From Candidatus Gracilibacteria bacterium (GTDB lineage: Bacteria > Patescibacteriota > Gracilibacteria > BD1-5 > UBA6164), in NCBI GenBank assembly GCA_010119145.1, contig JAACSU010000008.1:124001-188000 (forward strand): 64,000 bases of DNA, read 5' to 3'. The notes under the pieces were generated by a model that had not been told where the DNA came from, did no database searches, and saw only the letters and a program-made list of their open reading frames with translations. The translations under genes were made by a program, and so were the position numbers. Shown in pieces: positions 1 through 11,218 of the stretch. The stretch's first letter is position 1; each line of letters opens with the position of its first letter.

Positions 1-553
1 CTCTTCCTAGATACTCTTTCGTCCTTGTATCTACCTTAATATTTTCTCAAATATTTATAAATAAAGGGACCTGGATCACAAGTCAAGTAGTCATTGTTGC
101 TGGTTTTTTTCCTCAGGTAGCAGTATCTCATTTCTCTCCTGGAGGAGTGTCTTCTACTACGAGCACACAACTTGCATCTAAATTAACATTAATAGGGACT
201 CCATTGAATTCTTGAAGCATTACCTTATCTCCATCATTAAGAAACAATTCAGCTCCATCAAGTGTTACTTTTGAGAGCTCAACTTGTTCATATGTTTCTC
301 TGTTCATAAAATAGTATGTCTCACCATCATTATAAAGATAATCATAGGTATGAGTTGCAATATCAGCTGGTGGAAAATTATCCTTATCTGAAAATGTTTT
401 TGGGATAGTACCACCACTGATGAGGTTCTTACACTTTATATTGATAATCGATCCACCTCGTCCTACTACTTTTTGCGAATAAGCAGTAACCTCATATGGA
501 TCATTATCCATAAGAAACTTCTTTCACACCTTAAGTTCACTTGCATTGTACAT
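1..553 (-). CDS. efp: Elongation factor P, C-terminal end cut by the window edge
   Basis: EF-P binds the ribosomal E site and relieves stalling at polyproline stretches. The translation gives a typical three-domain EF-P: N-terminal KOW-like domain (residues 1-65) with SIINIKCKNL, then the OB domains ending in the conserved KVDTRTKEYLGR, which is within a few residues of the usual C-terminus. I start at ATG 553-551 because it restores the normal N-terminal length; reaching it requires one TGA read as Gly at residue 10. Further TGA codons near positions 128, 113, 83 and 47 are also read through. The loop that is modified in EF-P reads KVVGRGG and carries Arg32 where E. coli has lysine. No Shine-Dalgarno is visible. 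Only the last residues and the stop are missing. Confidence 0.93.
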
Positions 554-576
554 AATTATTGACTGTAAAAATATTA

Positions 577-2115
577 TTATTTAGCATACTCGATACATCG
601 AGTTTCACGTATAAGTGAAACCTTCACTTCACCTGGATATTGAAGTTTTTCCTCTATCGTATGAGCTATATCCTGTGCCATTTTTTGAGCCTGCATATCT
701 GAAATAGTGACAGCATTTACAAATACCCTCACTTCACGTCCAGCACTCAGTGCATAGGCTTTGTCGACTCAACTAAAACTTTGAACCAGAGCCTCCATTT
801 CCTGTACTCTTTTGAGATATTGCTCTATTGCTTCTCTCCTTGCTCCAGGTCGAACAGAACTAATTGCATCTGCCACTTGAATGATTGCTGCATATATAGA
901 AATTGAGAATTGTTCACCATGATGATTTTCAATCATGTCTATAACTTCTTCTGGAAGTCCATACTTTCTTCATATTTTTGCTCCAATTTCTGGGTGCGTT
1001 CCTTCTATATCATGATCAAGTGCCTTTCATAGGTCATGTAGGAGTCCTCACATACGAAGTAATTTTTGATCAACTCAGAGTTCTCGACCAATAGCGTCAG
1101 CTATAATAGCTACTTCCTTTGAATGCTTGAGCATATTTTGTCCATAACTTGTTCTAAAACGGAGTTTTCAAATAATAGGAACTATTTCTTCAGGTATATT
1201 TCTGATATTAAGTTCCTCCAGCACCTGATTTCATAACTCTCGTAGCAGATTTTCTCATTCAGATTCAGTGGCTTTGATAACTTCTTCGATTCTGGCAGGT
1301 TGAATCCGTCCATCCTCAATAAGTTTTTCAAGTGATTTCTTAGCTATATACCTACGGTATAGATCAAATGCTGATATAAACACCGTATCAGGAGTATCAT
1401 CAATAATAAGAGACACTCCAGCATTTTTTTCAAATGTCGTAATATTTCTCCCTTCTTTTCAGATAAGTTTTCATTTTATGTCATCACTTGGAATTTGAAT
1501 AACCGTAGTTGTTACTTCGCTCGTAACATTTCCAGCATATTGTTGAATTGATTTAAGAATGATTTCTCTAGCCATTTCAGTTTTTTCTAGTTCAATCTTC
1601 TTTTTGTGCTTATCAATAAGATTTTTAGCATCTAAACTATACTTATCTCCTATTTGAGTTAAATAAATTTCCTTTGCTTCTTCTTCTGAAAGTTTCGATA
1701 TTTCACTCAGTTTTCAATCTAATTCTGCTTCCTTATCACGCAAAGCATCTCTATTTTCTTTCAATTTTTCTTCTTGAACAATAATATCATCTTGTCTTTT
1801 ACTTATTTGCTCAAGACGTTGTTCAATTTTTTCTTCTCTTTCTATGACTCTTAGCTCTGTTTTAGCAATTCTATCTTCTCATTCGCGAGCTTTTGAAGTT
1901 ATTTCTATAGCTTCTTCTTTTGCTTTCTTTACTAAATTTTGTGATTCCTCTCTCGCGTCACTAATCATTCTTTCTCTTTTTGTTTCAGCCTTTGAGACTA
2001 TTTTTTCAGACTTAGTTTCAGCTTGTGTTGTTTTCCTATTTTCCCAAATAAAAAATAATACTACACTGAGAGCCATTCCAAAAATTACTCAAAGGACAAT
2101 AGTACCAATATCCAT
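577..2115 (-). CDS. rny: Ribonuclease Y, membrane-anchored endoribonuclease
   Basis: RNase Y starts mRNA decay at the membrane in bacteria lacking RNase E. The 512-aa product has the family order: an N-terminal membrane segment (about residues 5-24), a long charged coiled coil (about 30-200), a KH domain (about 205-270, with LIGKEGRNI) and an HD phosphohydrolase domain (about 330-430) with the metal-binding motif LLHDLGKALDHD. It ends in [10 protein letters not shown], typical of the family, then TAA. The start at 2115 gives [13 protein letters not shown], where the second Gly-type position is encoded by TGA. Length matches the usual 510-520 aa. It lies 23 bases downstream of efp's start in map order, so both may share a transcript. 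Confidence 0.95.
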
Positions 2116-2432
2116 ATGTTTTTGTATAATGAGTAAAATGCTACTCAAAAAAACGTTGCCGTATTTTATTGTTAATTCACAAAACAAGATACTCTCAAGT
2201 CTGTCTGTTTATTATTTTTACTTTTCACGGGTTTTATTTTCTTCTATTTAATTGAAAAGTATTTGTTAGTATGAAATAAAATATGATTATTTAGCGTTAT
2301 CTATCGCTAAAATTTAAATTTTTTTGATAACTCTTAGACGTCTGTTACTTCAGACATATTTATTGTAAGAATTTTTGGGTGAAAAAGAAATTTATGTAAA
2401 AAAAACTCTCCATTTCTGGAGAGTATTTTTTT
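2116..2432. other. Intergenic region between rny and fusA
   Basis: About 317 bases without a coding region. It should hold the promoter for rny on the minus strand. I see two small inverted repeats: TTAGCG at 2291-2296 with CGCTAA at 2305-2310, and GTCTG at 2340-2344 with CAGAC at 2351-2355. The fusA terminator hairpin lies at its right end. No tRNA or known RNA motif is recognisable. The rest is AT-rich. Confidence 0.5.
2398..2424 (-). terminator. Intrinsic terminator after fusA
   Basis: A 7-bp perfect stem (ACTCTCC 2405-2411, GGAGAGT 2418-2424) with a 6-base loop. Read on the minus strand it is followed by eight T residues. A T-run also flanks it on the other side, so it could work in both directions. 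It sits directly after the fusA stop. Confidence 0.8.
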
Positions 2433-4565
2433 TTAATCTTCATCAGGAAGTTTGAATCCTCTATCTTCTCGAACTTTTAGTGCGATTGCTGTTGGAACTT
2501 CTTCGTAATGATCAAATTCCATAGCGTACGTTGCTCTCCCTTGAGAAGCTGAACGAAGCTCTGTAGAGTACCCGAACATTTCAGAAAGTGGAACATAACA
2601 TGTAATGATTTTAGCCATTCCTCTATTCCCCATATCTTCGATTCGACCTCTCTTTGAATTGATTTGTCCAATAACATCACCCATATATTCTTCTGGAGTG
2701 TTTACTTCAACTTTCATAACCGGTTCTAAAAGAACAGCTTGAGCTTTTCTACAAGCTTCTCTAAATGCTTTAGAAGCAGCTATTTTAAATGAAAGTTCTG
2801 ATGAATCTACATCATGGTATGAACCAAATGTAAGAGTCGCTTTCACGTCAACAATTGGATATCAAGCCAAATAACCTCGAGCATATGCTTCTTTCAGACC
2901 TTTTTCAACACCAGGTATATATTCTTTTGGAATTGTACCACCAACAATTTTATTCACGAATTTATTCACTTTCTTAACTCCTCCTTCATCATCTTCTTCA
3001 GCAGTAAGGTATGGTTCAAATGTCATCACAACGTGACCATATTGACCTCGTCCACCAGTTTGTTTTGAATATTTATGTTCAACATCTTTTGCAATGTTCT
3101 TGATTGTTTCTCTATAGGCAACTTGAGGAGCTCAAACATTAGCTTCTACTTTAAATTCTCTTTTCATTCTATCAACAATAATATCAAGATGAAGTTCACC
3201 CATACCTGATATAATCGTTTGACCTGTTTCTTCGTCTGTTCGTACTCGAAAAGATGGATCTTCTTCTGCGAGCTTAGAAAGTGCCATACCCATTTTTTCT
3301 TGATCAGCCTTAGTTTTTGGTTCGACTGATATAGAGATTACTGGTTCTGGAAATTCCATTGACTCAACAAGGAATTTTTTATTCATATCACAGAGTGTAT
3401 CACCTGTTTTTGTAGCCTTAAGACCAATAACGGCTCCGATATGACCAGCTTGAATTTCTGGTACTTCCTCTCGTGAGTTTGAATGCATTTGAACGAGTCG
3501 ACCAACTCTTTCTTTTTCACCTGAAGTAGCATTATAAACATATGAACCTGATTTTAGTACACCAGCATATACTCGTACATATGTGAGTCTTCCCACAAAT
3601 GGATCAGTAGCTACTTTGAACGCGAGAGCCGCGAGTGGAGAAGAAATATCAACCTTAATTTCTTCTGTTTTTTCAATATCATCAACGTCAGATACTACGA
3701 GTATTCCATCATTTACATCAAGTGGACCAGGAAGATACTCAACAGCAGCATCAATAACCATTTGTACACCAATATTTTGAAGAGCGGAACCACACGTTAC
3801 TGCGTAGAGATCATTATTACAAACCCCTTTTCGAAGACCTCTTTTAATTTCTTCAATAGTTAGATCACCTTCAGAAAAATATTTATCCATAAGTGTTTCA
3901 TCCTGTTCTGCTACTTTTTCAATAAGCTCAAGTCGAAGTGCATCAACTTTATCTTTTAGATCAGCTGGAACATCTCCTTCAGTAACGTTTTCTCATGAAC
4001 TTCCTTCAAAATGATACGCTTTCATTTCAATGATATCAATGATACCTTCAAATGTTTCAGCAGCACCAATAGGATATTGAATCGCAACTACTTTATTTCA
4101 AGCAAGTCTCTTTTTAATTGATTCAACTGACATATCAAAATCACCACCCATTTTGTCCATTTTGTTTACAAATGCGATTCTAGGTACATGATATTTATCT
4201 GCTTGTTTCCAAACAGTTTCTGATTGTGGTTCAACTCCCTGAGATGCATCAAAAACTGCAACTCCACCATCAAGAACTCGAAGAGATCTCTCAACCTCAA
4301 TCGTGAAATCAACGTGACCTGGAGTATCAATAATGTTAATTTGATGATCCTTCCAGAAAGCTGTTGTAGCAGCAGAAGTAATAGTGATACCTCTTTCTTT
4401 TTCTTGTTCCATCCAGTCCATAGTTCCAGCTCCATCATGAGTTTCACCAATTTTATGAATTTTACCAGTATAGAAAAGTATACGTTCAGTTGTGGTAGTT
4501 TTACCAGCATCAATATGGGCAATAATACCGATATTTCTTACCTTTTTTAAAGGAGTTTGAGCCAT
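2433..4565 (-). CDS. fusA: Elongation factor G
   Basis: EF-G is the translocation GTPase. The 710-aa product has the G domain with AHIDAGKT (P-loop, about residues 17-24), DTPGHVDF and NKMDKMGGD, followed by domains II-V, including [18 protein letters not shown] in domain III and a C-terminal domain ending GFKLPDED. The length is normal for bacterial EF-G. A few in-frame TGA codons split it under the standard code, for instance just below 4098 and 3132. Most of its glycines use GGA/GGT, as in the other highly expressed genes here. It is not next to rpsL, rpsG or tuf, unlike the usual str operon. A terminator follows; no Shine-Dalgarno precedes the ATG. Confidence 0.97.
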
Positions 4566-4698
4566 ATATTCGTATATAAATAATTAAAGTTCTTATAAAA
4601 AATCTAGAAGTTTGCATATAAAAAATATATGTCATAACTCCTTTTTAATTTGGATTTTTTGCCCGAAGATTGTATATAAAACACTCCCCAAGTCAAAT

Positions 4699-5379
4699 CT
4701 ATATTTCTAGGCCTTCTTGGCTCCATTTCTGTTCTAATTCTGGCATATGTAATTTGAGACTTTTTTCTAATTCTCATAGAATGAATTCACTATAACTTTT
4801 TGATTTCGATTCACTAATTTTGATTCAAACTTCATGAAAGAAAAATGAAAATACGCTCGAAGTAAACAACCTCACTTTTTCATCATACAGAATAAGTCCT
4901 AAAGTTCGCTTTGTAATAATAGATGAAACTTCAAATTGAACGACAAGTTCCATATCTCCAATCCAATCATTTACTCTATCACGAATATCTGATGGAAGAT
5001 TATCAGAGTCAAAAGTATGTATTTCTTCATACTTTGGAGCACTGAACTGAATTTCATTCTTTCATCCAGCCCTTCTGATTTCATGGCTTATAGGAAGATA
5101 TATAAGTGAGAGGATACCTAAAAGAAAGTTTGTACCATATCCAGCATCTAAACAAGCAAAAAGCTCACCCAAAAGTGGATCATATTTTTTTTTCAAAATC
5201 ATCTCTACCAGAAACTTTGCGAGCAAAAAATCATATTTTTTTGCTTTAGATTCATCTTTTTGTGTTCGTTTTATTCAAGCACTCGCCTTTTGGGCTTGTT
5301 CTTTATATTTTTCAGATATTTCCGCTCAATTTGAGCCAGATTCGGGTGATTCAGAAGGATTAAAATCTTCTATGCTCAT
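4699..5379 (-). CDS. Conserved-looking hypothetical protein, 226 aa
   Basis: I do not recognise this protein. It starts MSIEDFNPSES with a hydrophilic, Ser/Glu/Lys-rich N-terminus (about 1-50). A mixed region follows with one hydrophobic stretch around residues 80-100 (FLLGILSLIYLPIS) that could be a buried helix or a weak membrane segment. The C-terminal half is alternating beta-like and helical and ends TAG. No catalytic motif is evident. It starts four bases from the prmC stop, so it is probably cotranscribed with prmC. Several TGA codons are used as glycine, so expression is probably moderate. It could be a cytosolic lineage-specific protein; no function is assigned. Confidence 0.8.
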
Positions 5380-5383
5380 AATA

Positions 5384-6247
5384 TTAAAATCATGATATAT
5401 AAATTACTCTCTGTATACTAGCACTATCCTGGAAATATTCAAATGAAAGTCACATATCTTCAAGATATTGACGTGAGACATCGTATTGATCAAAGCCAAT
5501 CTCTATACACAAATATATGTTTTTTATTTTTTGAAGTTCTTTGAGTTGAAAACATTGTACTATGAGTTTCTCATAGAGCTCAAACCCTGTATCTCTTCAG
5601 CCATAGAGAGCTCCATCTGGTTCATACTCTATGACAGAGCTCTCCATATTTTCTACATCACCATCTTTTATATAAGGTAAGTTCGCAGTTAAAAATAGAT
5701 TTCTTTTTGAAATATTTGAACTATTAAAAAAATACTTTAGCAAATTACTCTCTTCTATATTGAGAGATTCTAATTCGTACGTCGCTTTATTAATAGTCGC
5801 CACTTCACGAGCAGAAGCAGAAATATCAAAAGCAAAAGATGAGTGAAATTTCATAGGAAGCATCTCTTGAAGAATACTTATAGCAATACATCCACTTCAG
5901 GTTCAAATATCAGCGTATACCGTAGAGGCTACATCAATACCCGTATTTAATTTCAAAAGTGATTGCCTCACTAATATCTCTGTATCATTTCTCGGTATTA
6001 AAACCCTCTCATCTACAAAGAAATCTCGTCCGTAAAAATTGGCATTTTCAGTGCTATATTCTTCTGGAACTCATGAAGCTACATCAAAAAAAAGTTTTTG
6101 AGCTTCATAGATATATGCAGCAGAAATATCTGATTTAGAGAATAATTGCGTAGGACTTAGTTCTAGTATTTTACATAAAATTGATTCAATTTGTTTGAAT
6201 GAGAGTCACGCTGAAATTCCCATATCAAAATATTCCTGTTTCTTCAT
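5384..6247 (-). CDS. prmC: Peptide chain release factor glutamine methyltransferase
   Basis: PrmC methylates the glutamine of the GGQ motif of class I release factors with S-adenosylmethionine. The 287-aa product has the N-terminal helical domain, then FYGRDFFVDERVLIPRNDTE, the SAM motif ADIGTGSGCIAISILQ (about residues 109-124) and the substrate motif as NLPYI (about 187-191) in place of the standard NPPY. Length is typical. In an organism that uses TGA as sense, only RF1 should need this modification; RF2 should be absent, but the window cannot show that. It follows an ABC permease gene with a 5-base gap and precedes the 226-aa hypothetical gene by 4 bases. Confidence 0.93.
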
Positions 6248-6252
6248 ACTTT

Positions 6253-7014
6253 TTAATTTTCAAATGTCTTACGAGAAAATATTTGAACCGTAAAAAAAAG
6301 TATAATACAAATATATAAGAGACTGTACACTGAATTATAAAGAAAGAAACGGAGAGAAAATTCACTAAACGTACCAATAACATCTTTAATATTGAGAGCT
6401 TCAAGTGGTGGAAAAATAAGCTGAAAAATACGAATTGATTGAACGAGAATCATATCTTGCATTCGAACAAAAAGGTCTATTATCAGTGAAAAACTATGTG
6501 AGATGAGATATACCATGAGACTTACCATTATAGTCATAATAGTGCTCATGAATGTTGAGAAAAAAAATACAATAGCAAGAAGTATTTCAAGCTTTAGAAA
6601 TGTAAACAAAACAGTCCAAAGTATCAAGGAAGTAATGGGAATCCCTTGAAAAAATAATACTCCTAAAAATAAGAGAGCTTGAAAAAACACTATAAGGAGT
6701 ATCGTTGCAGAAAATCCAAAGAATTTCCCAAGTATAAAATCTTGTCTTTTAATAGGTTTAGAAAGAATGAGAAAGATAGTTTTCCCTTCTATTTCCTTAA
6801 ACAGTAACTGGCTTCCAACAAAGAGAACTCCTATGAGACCAAATATTTCAATCATAGACAAACCAAAGTCGACAATAACTTTTTGTGATTCTCAAATAGT
6901 AAGCTTTCCTAAAGCTAAAGAGAATAATGTGAATATTCAAGCAAAGAAAACGATGAGGTACAAAAATTTGTTTCTCACAATTTCCTTAAAGGTATTGAGT
7001 GCAATGTTCAACAT
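6253..7014 (-). CDS. ABC-2 type transporter permease
   Basis: The 253-aa protein has about six hydrophobic segments and the N-terminal signature of ABC-2/NosY-type permeases: NTFKEIVRNKFLYLIVFFAG, then the cytoplasmic stretch EIEGKTIFLILSKPIKRQDFILGKFFG, which is a family hallmark. It would form the membrane half of an exporter. No ATPase gene lies beside it in this window, so its partner must be encoded elsewhere. The start at 7014 restores the first membrane segment, with TGA-coded Gly. It ends 5 bases before prmC. Substrate unknown. Confidence 0.85.
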
Positions 7015-7076
7015 AAACGTTATTTGAAAATATATTTTAAGTAGTGTAGCAAGAAATATTGAGAATTCAAGATAGA

Positions 7077-8030
7077 TTATACAAACTTATATCACAGCAC
7101 TTCTTTATTTCCATTTACAAAACTAAGAGCGTCCATAGATTTCTTTCACTCAAGCTTCACTCGTAAAACTTCAAGTATTTTTCAGTCACAACAGAGTATT
7201 CCATATCTATTTTTAGATATTTTGATACACTCTCAAATTTCACCCTCAATTTCATTTTCCGTAGTATTATCAAAGAGAGAGATATCCTCTAATACGAGTC
7301 TCTTTTCATTATAAAATGTATGAATTCACGGCCAAGAAGTATAAGCTCTGAAAGTATTAAATATTTCATTGCTCGTCTGTTTTCAAAAAGATATGCGTCC
7401 ATCTTCTCTGGAAATTTTAGAACAATGTGATGACTCACTATGATTTTGAGGAACTCACGTAATTTCTCATTTAATGACCTTATGGAGAGTATCTACCAGT
7501 AATTTAGGACCAATGGAAACAAACTTTTCAAATATATCCTCACTCGTGTCAATGTTGTCTATTGAAACTTTTTGAATTTGCAATATATCTCATTCATCCA
7601 TTCCTTGTGACATGTACATAATGGTAAGTCCTGTCTGGGAGTCTCAATTTTTTATTGCTGCTTGTACTGGACTCGCTCCTCTATACTTTGGCAATATACT
7701 TCAATGTATATTAATACATCAAAATCTTGGTATATCGAGTATTTCTTTTGGAATAATTTTTCCATAAGCTACAACCACAATGAAATCAAGTTCTAGACTA
7801 TTTAAAATATCAAAAAAGTCTGCGTTCTTCTTTATCCTTTCAGGTTGAATAACCCTAATATTATGAGTGAGAGCTACAGATTTTACAGCCGTTGTTTGAA
7901 TATCCCTTTTTCTTCAAATAGCTTTATCTGGTTGAGAAACTACAAGAGAGATCTCAAGCTCAGGGTAAGCTAAAATTCATGAAAGTATATTTCACGCAAA
8001 TTCAGGAGTTCAAAAAAAAGCTATTTTCAT
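7077..8030 (-). CDS. fmt: Methionyl-tRNA formyltransferase
   Basis: Fmt formylates initiator Met-tRNA using 10-formyl-tetrahydrofolate. The 317-aa product begins MKIAFFGTPEFAGNIL and contains the catalytic core INIHGSILPKYRGASPVQ (about residues 105-122), with the Asn and His of the active site, and the Asp in MDEGDI (about 144). The C-terminal OB-like tRNA-binding domain follows. The reading frame contains many TGA glycine codons, including the G of FFGTPEF. Length is normal. Four bases separate it from the upstream transferase gene. Its presence shows that formyl-methionine initiation is kept in this reduced genome. Confidence 0.95.
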
Positions 8031-8034
8031 ATAT

Positions 8035-9096
8035 TTATTTTTTAAATTTAATTTTTTTAATCCTATCAAGCACACTCGATAAAAACAGTACAAAAAGAGT
8101 AATTACTCCAAACACTATAATTTTTCCAGATTTATCTAAAAATAGAGATGTTATCCCAAATAAAAAACTGAGAGAAAAAATAAGTACTAATATTTGAGTT
8201 CATCAAAGTCATACGTCTAGAAGACGATGATGAAGATGTGTAAAATCTCACGTAAGTGGATTTTTTCAATTCCATAGTCTTCGAATAATAACATACATCG
8301 CATCAACCGCATAAATACCAAATACTGCTAATACCGTAGCTACTTTTCAGCCAGATATAATCGCAAGAGTTGCCAACATAAACGCGAGAAACATCGTTCC
8401 AGAGTCTCACATGAGTATCTTTTCTTTGAGATCAAAATAAAAAAAAGGAATAAGTGCCCCAATAAGTATCAGACTCATCTGCATAATAAATATAGCATTT
8501 ATCTGTCCACCAGCATAGGTATCTGTGAGATATAACTTGAGCCCGAGCAAGAAAAGCACAATAAAACATATCAGTGACAATCAGGTTGTATTTCAAGGTA
8601 TACCATCTGACCAGTTGAGTGCATTAAATACAAATACATACCAAATAATGGTAAAAATGAGTGGTACTATATAAACTTCAGTTTGAAATAAAGAAAATGA
8701 AAGTGTTTCTAAATCTATGATACCTCCGAAAATATTACTTACATATCAAATTTTTATTGAACTTATTCATATAGTTGCTCCTATGAGGATTTGAATAAAA
8801 AGTCTTATTTTTGGACTAAGCGAGATTCTATCATCAAAAAAACTTACAGCTGTAATCAGCGCTCAAAACATCCAAACGAGATAAAGTTTATATTGGTACT
8901 CTATAAAGAAAAAACTGACAGAAAAAAACACTATAAAAAAAATTATTCCCATACCATATGGAATCGGATTCCTATTCTTTCAATATTTTTTAGGATTGTC
9001 CAGTATGTCAAAATTATAGAATAACTTTGAAAAAGCCAATATTAGCAGATATGATAGACACAATGAGAACACGAAAGCAAATATGTATGTCAACAT
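8035..9096 (-). CDS. WecA/MraY-family polyprenyl-phosphate sugar-1-phosphate transferase
   Basis: A 353-aa polytopic membrane protein with about ten hydrophobic segments. It carries the family motifs in order: FFDDR (about residue 84), NALNWSDG (about 156, matching NxxNxxDG), MGDSG (about 227) and HLHHRLL (about 285). These bind Mg2+, UDP-sugar and undecaprenyl phosphate. The HxHHRL ending fits WecA/TagO better than MraY, so it probably loads UDP-HexNAc phosphate onto the lipid carrier for a surface glycan. MraY cannot be strictly excluded from sequence alone. Start chosen at 9096 (MLTYIFAFVFS). It overlaps nothing and is closely followed by fmt. Confidence 0.88.
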
Positions 9097-9195
9097 GTCT
9101 ATAATAAAATCAACTAAAATTAATTACTGTCTCGTTCAATTCTCCTATCTGATTCTCAAATATAGTATTCAGCAACTTTATAAAGTGAAGTTTAT

Positions 9196-9765
9196 TTATT
9201 TGAAACATATATCAGTAATTCTTGATTTGATTTTCAATGGATGGTCTACATATGTTAAACCTATAACTGATGCTGATTCTTCATCCTCTAAACCGATTTG
9301 CATATTCTCAGTAAAATCTGTAATAATGTCTATTGAGCCATAAGAAAATATATTCTCTAAAATTGAGTTTCTTTCTATCTGTATTGATCGTATCCTGTTT
9401 GCAGGAATTTCTTTAATAGAACTTTTTAAAATTCATTTTTGTTTATACGTAGTGATTCAGTGAGGGTCTACAATAGCAAAATCATATAAGTACTTTAATA
9501 ATTTATGAAAAGGCCGAAACCATATTATGAGGAACCATACTATTGCAAGTGGATAGATAGCAAACATCATCCAATCATTTTGTGCTAAAAAAAAACATCC
9601 TATGAGTGCTAAAAGCACTAATACAAAAAATGGAAAAAGCACTCGAATTAACAAAAAGTAATGACTCCTATGAATCACAAAAACTTTATCAGATGAATAC
9701 TTCAGAATTTTCTCCTCAAGCATTCTATCTCTGAACTTTGTGTCAAAATTTGAAAAAATTTTCAT
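9196..9765 (-). CDS. Membrane protein with PH-like (bPH2-type) domain
   Basis: The 189-aa protein has an N-terminal soluble part (1-30), two adjacent membrane segments (about 35-55 and 63-83) and a C-terminal beta-rich domain starting FAIVDPHGITTYKQKG. It continues with IPANRIRSIQIERN and a late segment with EDEESASVIGLTYVDHP. The two-helix plus Y-x-x-T-x-x-x-I pattern resembles bacterial PH (bPH2/YdbT-like) membrane proteins. The gene at 39256-39870 has the same architecture and is probably a paralogue. Function not known; such proteins are usually membrane scaffolds. The TGA at 9457-9459 is read as Gly. Confidence 0.75.
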
Positions 9766-9817
9766 TGCAAAGTCTCATAAAATAAATAAAGTTATTTTTT
9801 CTTGTTACAGTTTTTAT

Positions 9818-11050
9818 TTAAGTATAAATAGGAAATGACATAGAGAGTTTTTTCACTTCTTGATTCAATCAATTGAGAATTAACTCATTTTCATGATTTT
9901 TAAGAGCAAGTGCAAATATACGAGCTATTTCTTTCATTTCTGTTTCTTTCATCCCTCGAGTAGTAGCTGCAGGAGTTCCTATTCGAATTCAAGATGGATC
10001 AAGTGGTTTTCTAACATCATAAGGAACCATATTTTTATTCACTGATAAACCAACATGCTCGAGTGCTTTTTCAGCCTGTTTTCCAGTTATACCAGTACTG
10101 GCAAATACATCTACTAACATAAGATGATTATCTGTTCAGCCAGATACTATTTTGTATCAAAGATCTTGTAAACTAGTAGCAAGCATTTGAGCATTTTTAA
10201 CAACTTGTGTTTGATAGACTTTAAAATCTGGTTTCAATGCTTCACCAAAAGCAACAGCTTTTGCAGCAATAAGATTCTCGTGAGGCCCTCATTGAATCCC
10301 AGGAAAAACAGCTCGATCAATAGCTTTCGCAAACTCTTTTTTGCACATTATCATTCCACCTCGTGGTCATCTAAGTGTCTTGTGCGTGGTAGTTGTGACA
10401 ACGTCACAATACGGAACTGGATTTTCAATGATACCAGCAGCTATAAGTCCAGCTATATGAGCAATATCAGCCATCAAAATAGCACCACATGCATCAGCAA
10501 TTTCCCTAAATCGCTTCCAATCTAAATTTCTTGAATACGCTGAAAATCAAGCAATTATCATCTTAGGTTGTGTTTCTAGAGCTAATTTTTCAAGCTCATC
10601 CATATCCATTTCTTCAGTTTCTTTATTCAAGAAATAAGGAATTATGTCATAGAGAATACCAGAAAAATTCATAGGGTGTCCATGAGACAGATGCCCCCCT
10701 TGATCAAGTGAAAAACCAAGTACCTTGTCACCAGGAGTGAGAAGTCACATATATACTGCCATATTTGCTGGACTTCATGAAAGTGGTTGCACATTTACAT
10801 GTTCAGCTCCAAATAGTTCTTTAGCTCTACTTATTGCAAGACTTTCTACTTCGTCTATAATTTTACATCCTCCATAATACCTTCTTTCTGGGTATCATTC
10901 AGCATATTTATTTGTTAGAATACTTCCATTAGCTTCTAAAACATCTAGAGAAACATAATTTTCTGAAGCAATAAGTTCTATTTCATGGTCTTGTCTTTCA
11001 GCTTCTCGTTGAATCATAGAAGCAAGAATAGGGTCATTGTGAGATAACAT
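9818..11050 (-). CDS. glyA: Serine hydroxymethyltransferase
   Basis: GlyA interconverts serine and glycine with tetrahydrofolate and PLP. The 410-aa product starts [20 protein letters not shown] and contains [22 protein letters not shown] and the PLP-lysine motif [14 protein letters not shown] (lysine about residue 223). It ends around [11 protein letters not shown]...SFPIYT, normal length. Many glycines are TGA, for example in the SGSPAN region. It is the only central-metabolism enzyme in this stretch. It would supply glycine, which is directly relevant in a genome using a fifth glycine codon, though that link is my inference. A 14-bp AT-rich hairpin lies just upstream of the start. Confidence 0.96.
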
Positions 11051-11065
11051 AGTTTTTTAAATTAC

Positions 11066-11099
11066 AAAAATAAATAGTTTATAAGAACTATTTATTTTT
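11066..11099 (-). promoter_or_regulatory. Long perfect hairpin in the glyA leader
   Basis: A perfect 14-bp AT-rich inverted repeat (11066-11079 with 11086-11099, 6-base loop) lies 16 bases upstream of the glyA start and between glyA and ctpA. On the minus strand it would be followed by a short T-poor stretch and then the glyA ATG. It could be a weak terminator for ctpA, an mRNA-processing site or a glyA leader element. I cannot decide among these. Confidence 0.45.
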
Positions 11100-11218
11100 G
11101 GAAGAAAACGAGTTTCTGAATTTGTGTGTAATTCATAATTATAAATTCAAAAATTAATCTAAGAGCTTTAATTTATGATAGTTAAAATTAGAGATATTAC
11201 AAATATATGTAGTGTTTT

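Noticed and set aside
4224-4550. Plus-strand ORFs inside fusA
   Set aside because: Antisense shadows of the EF-G gene with no protein family features.
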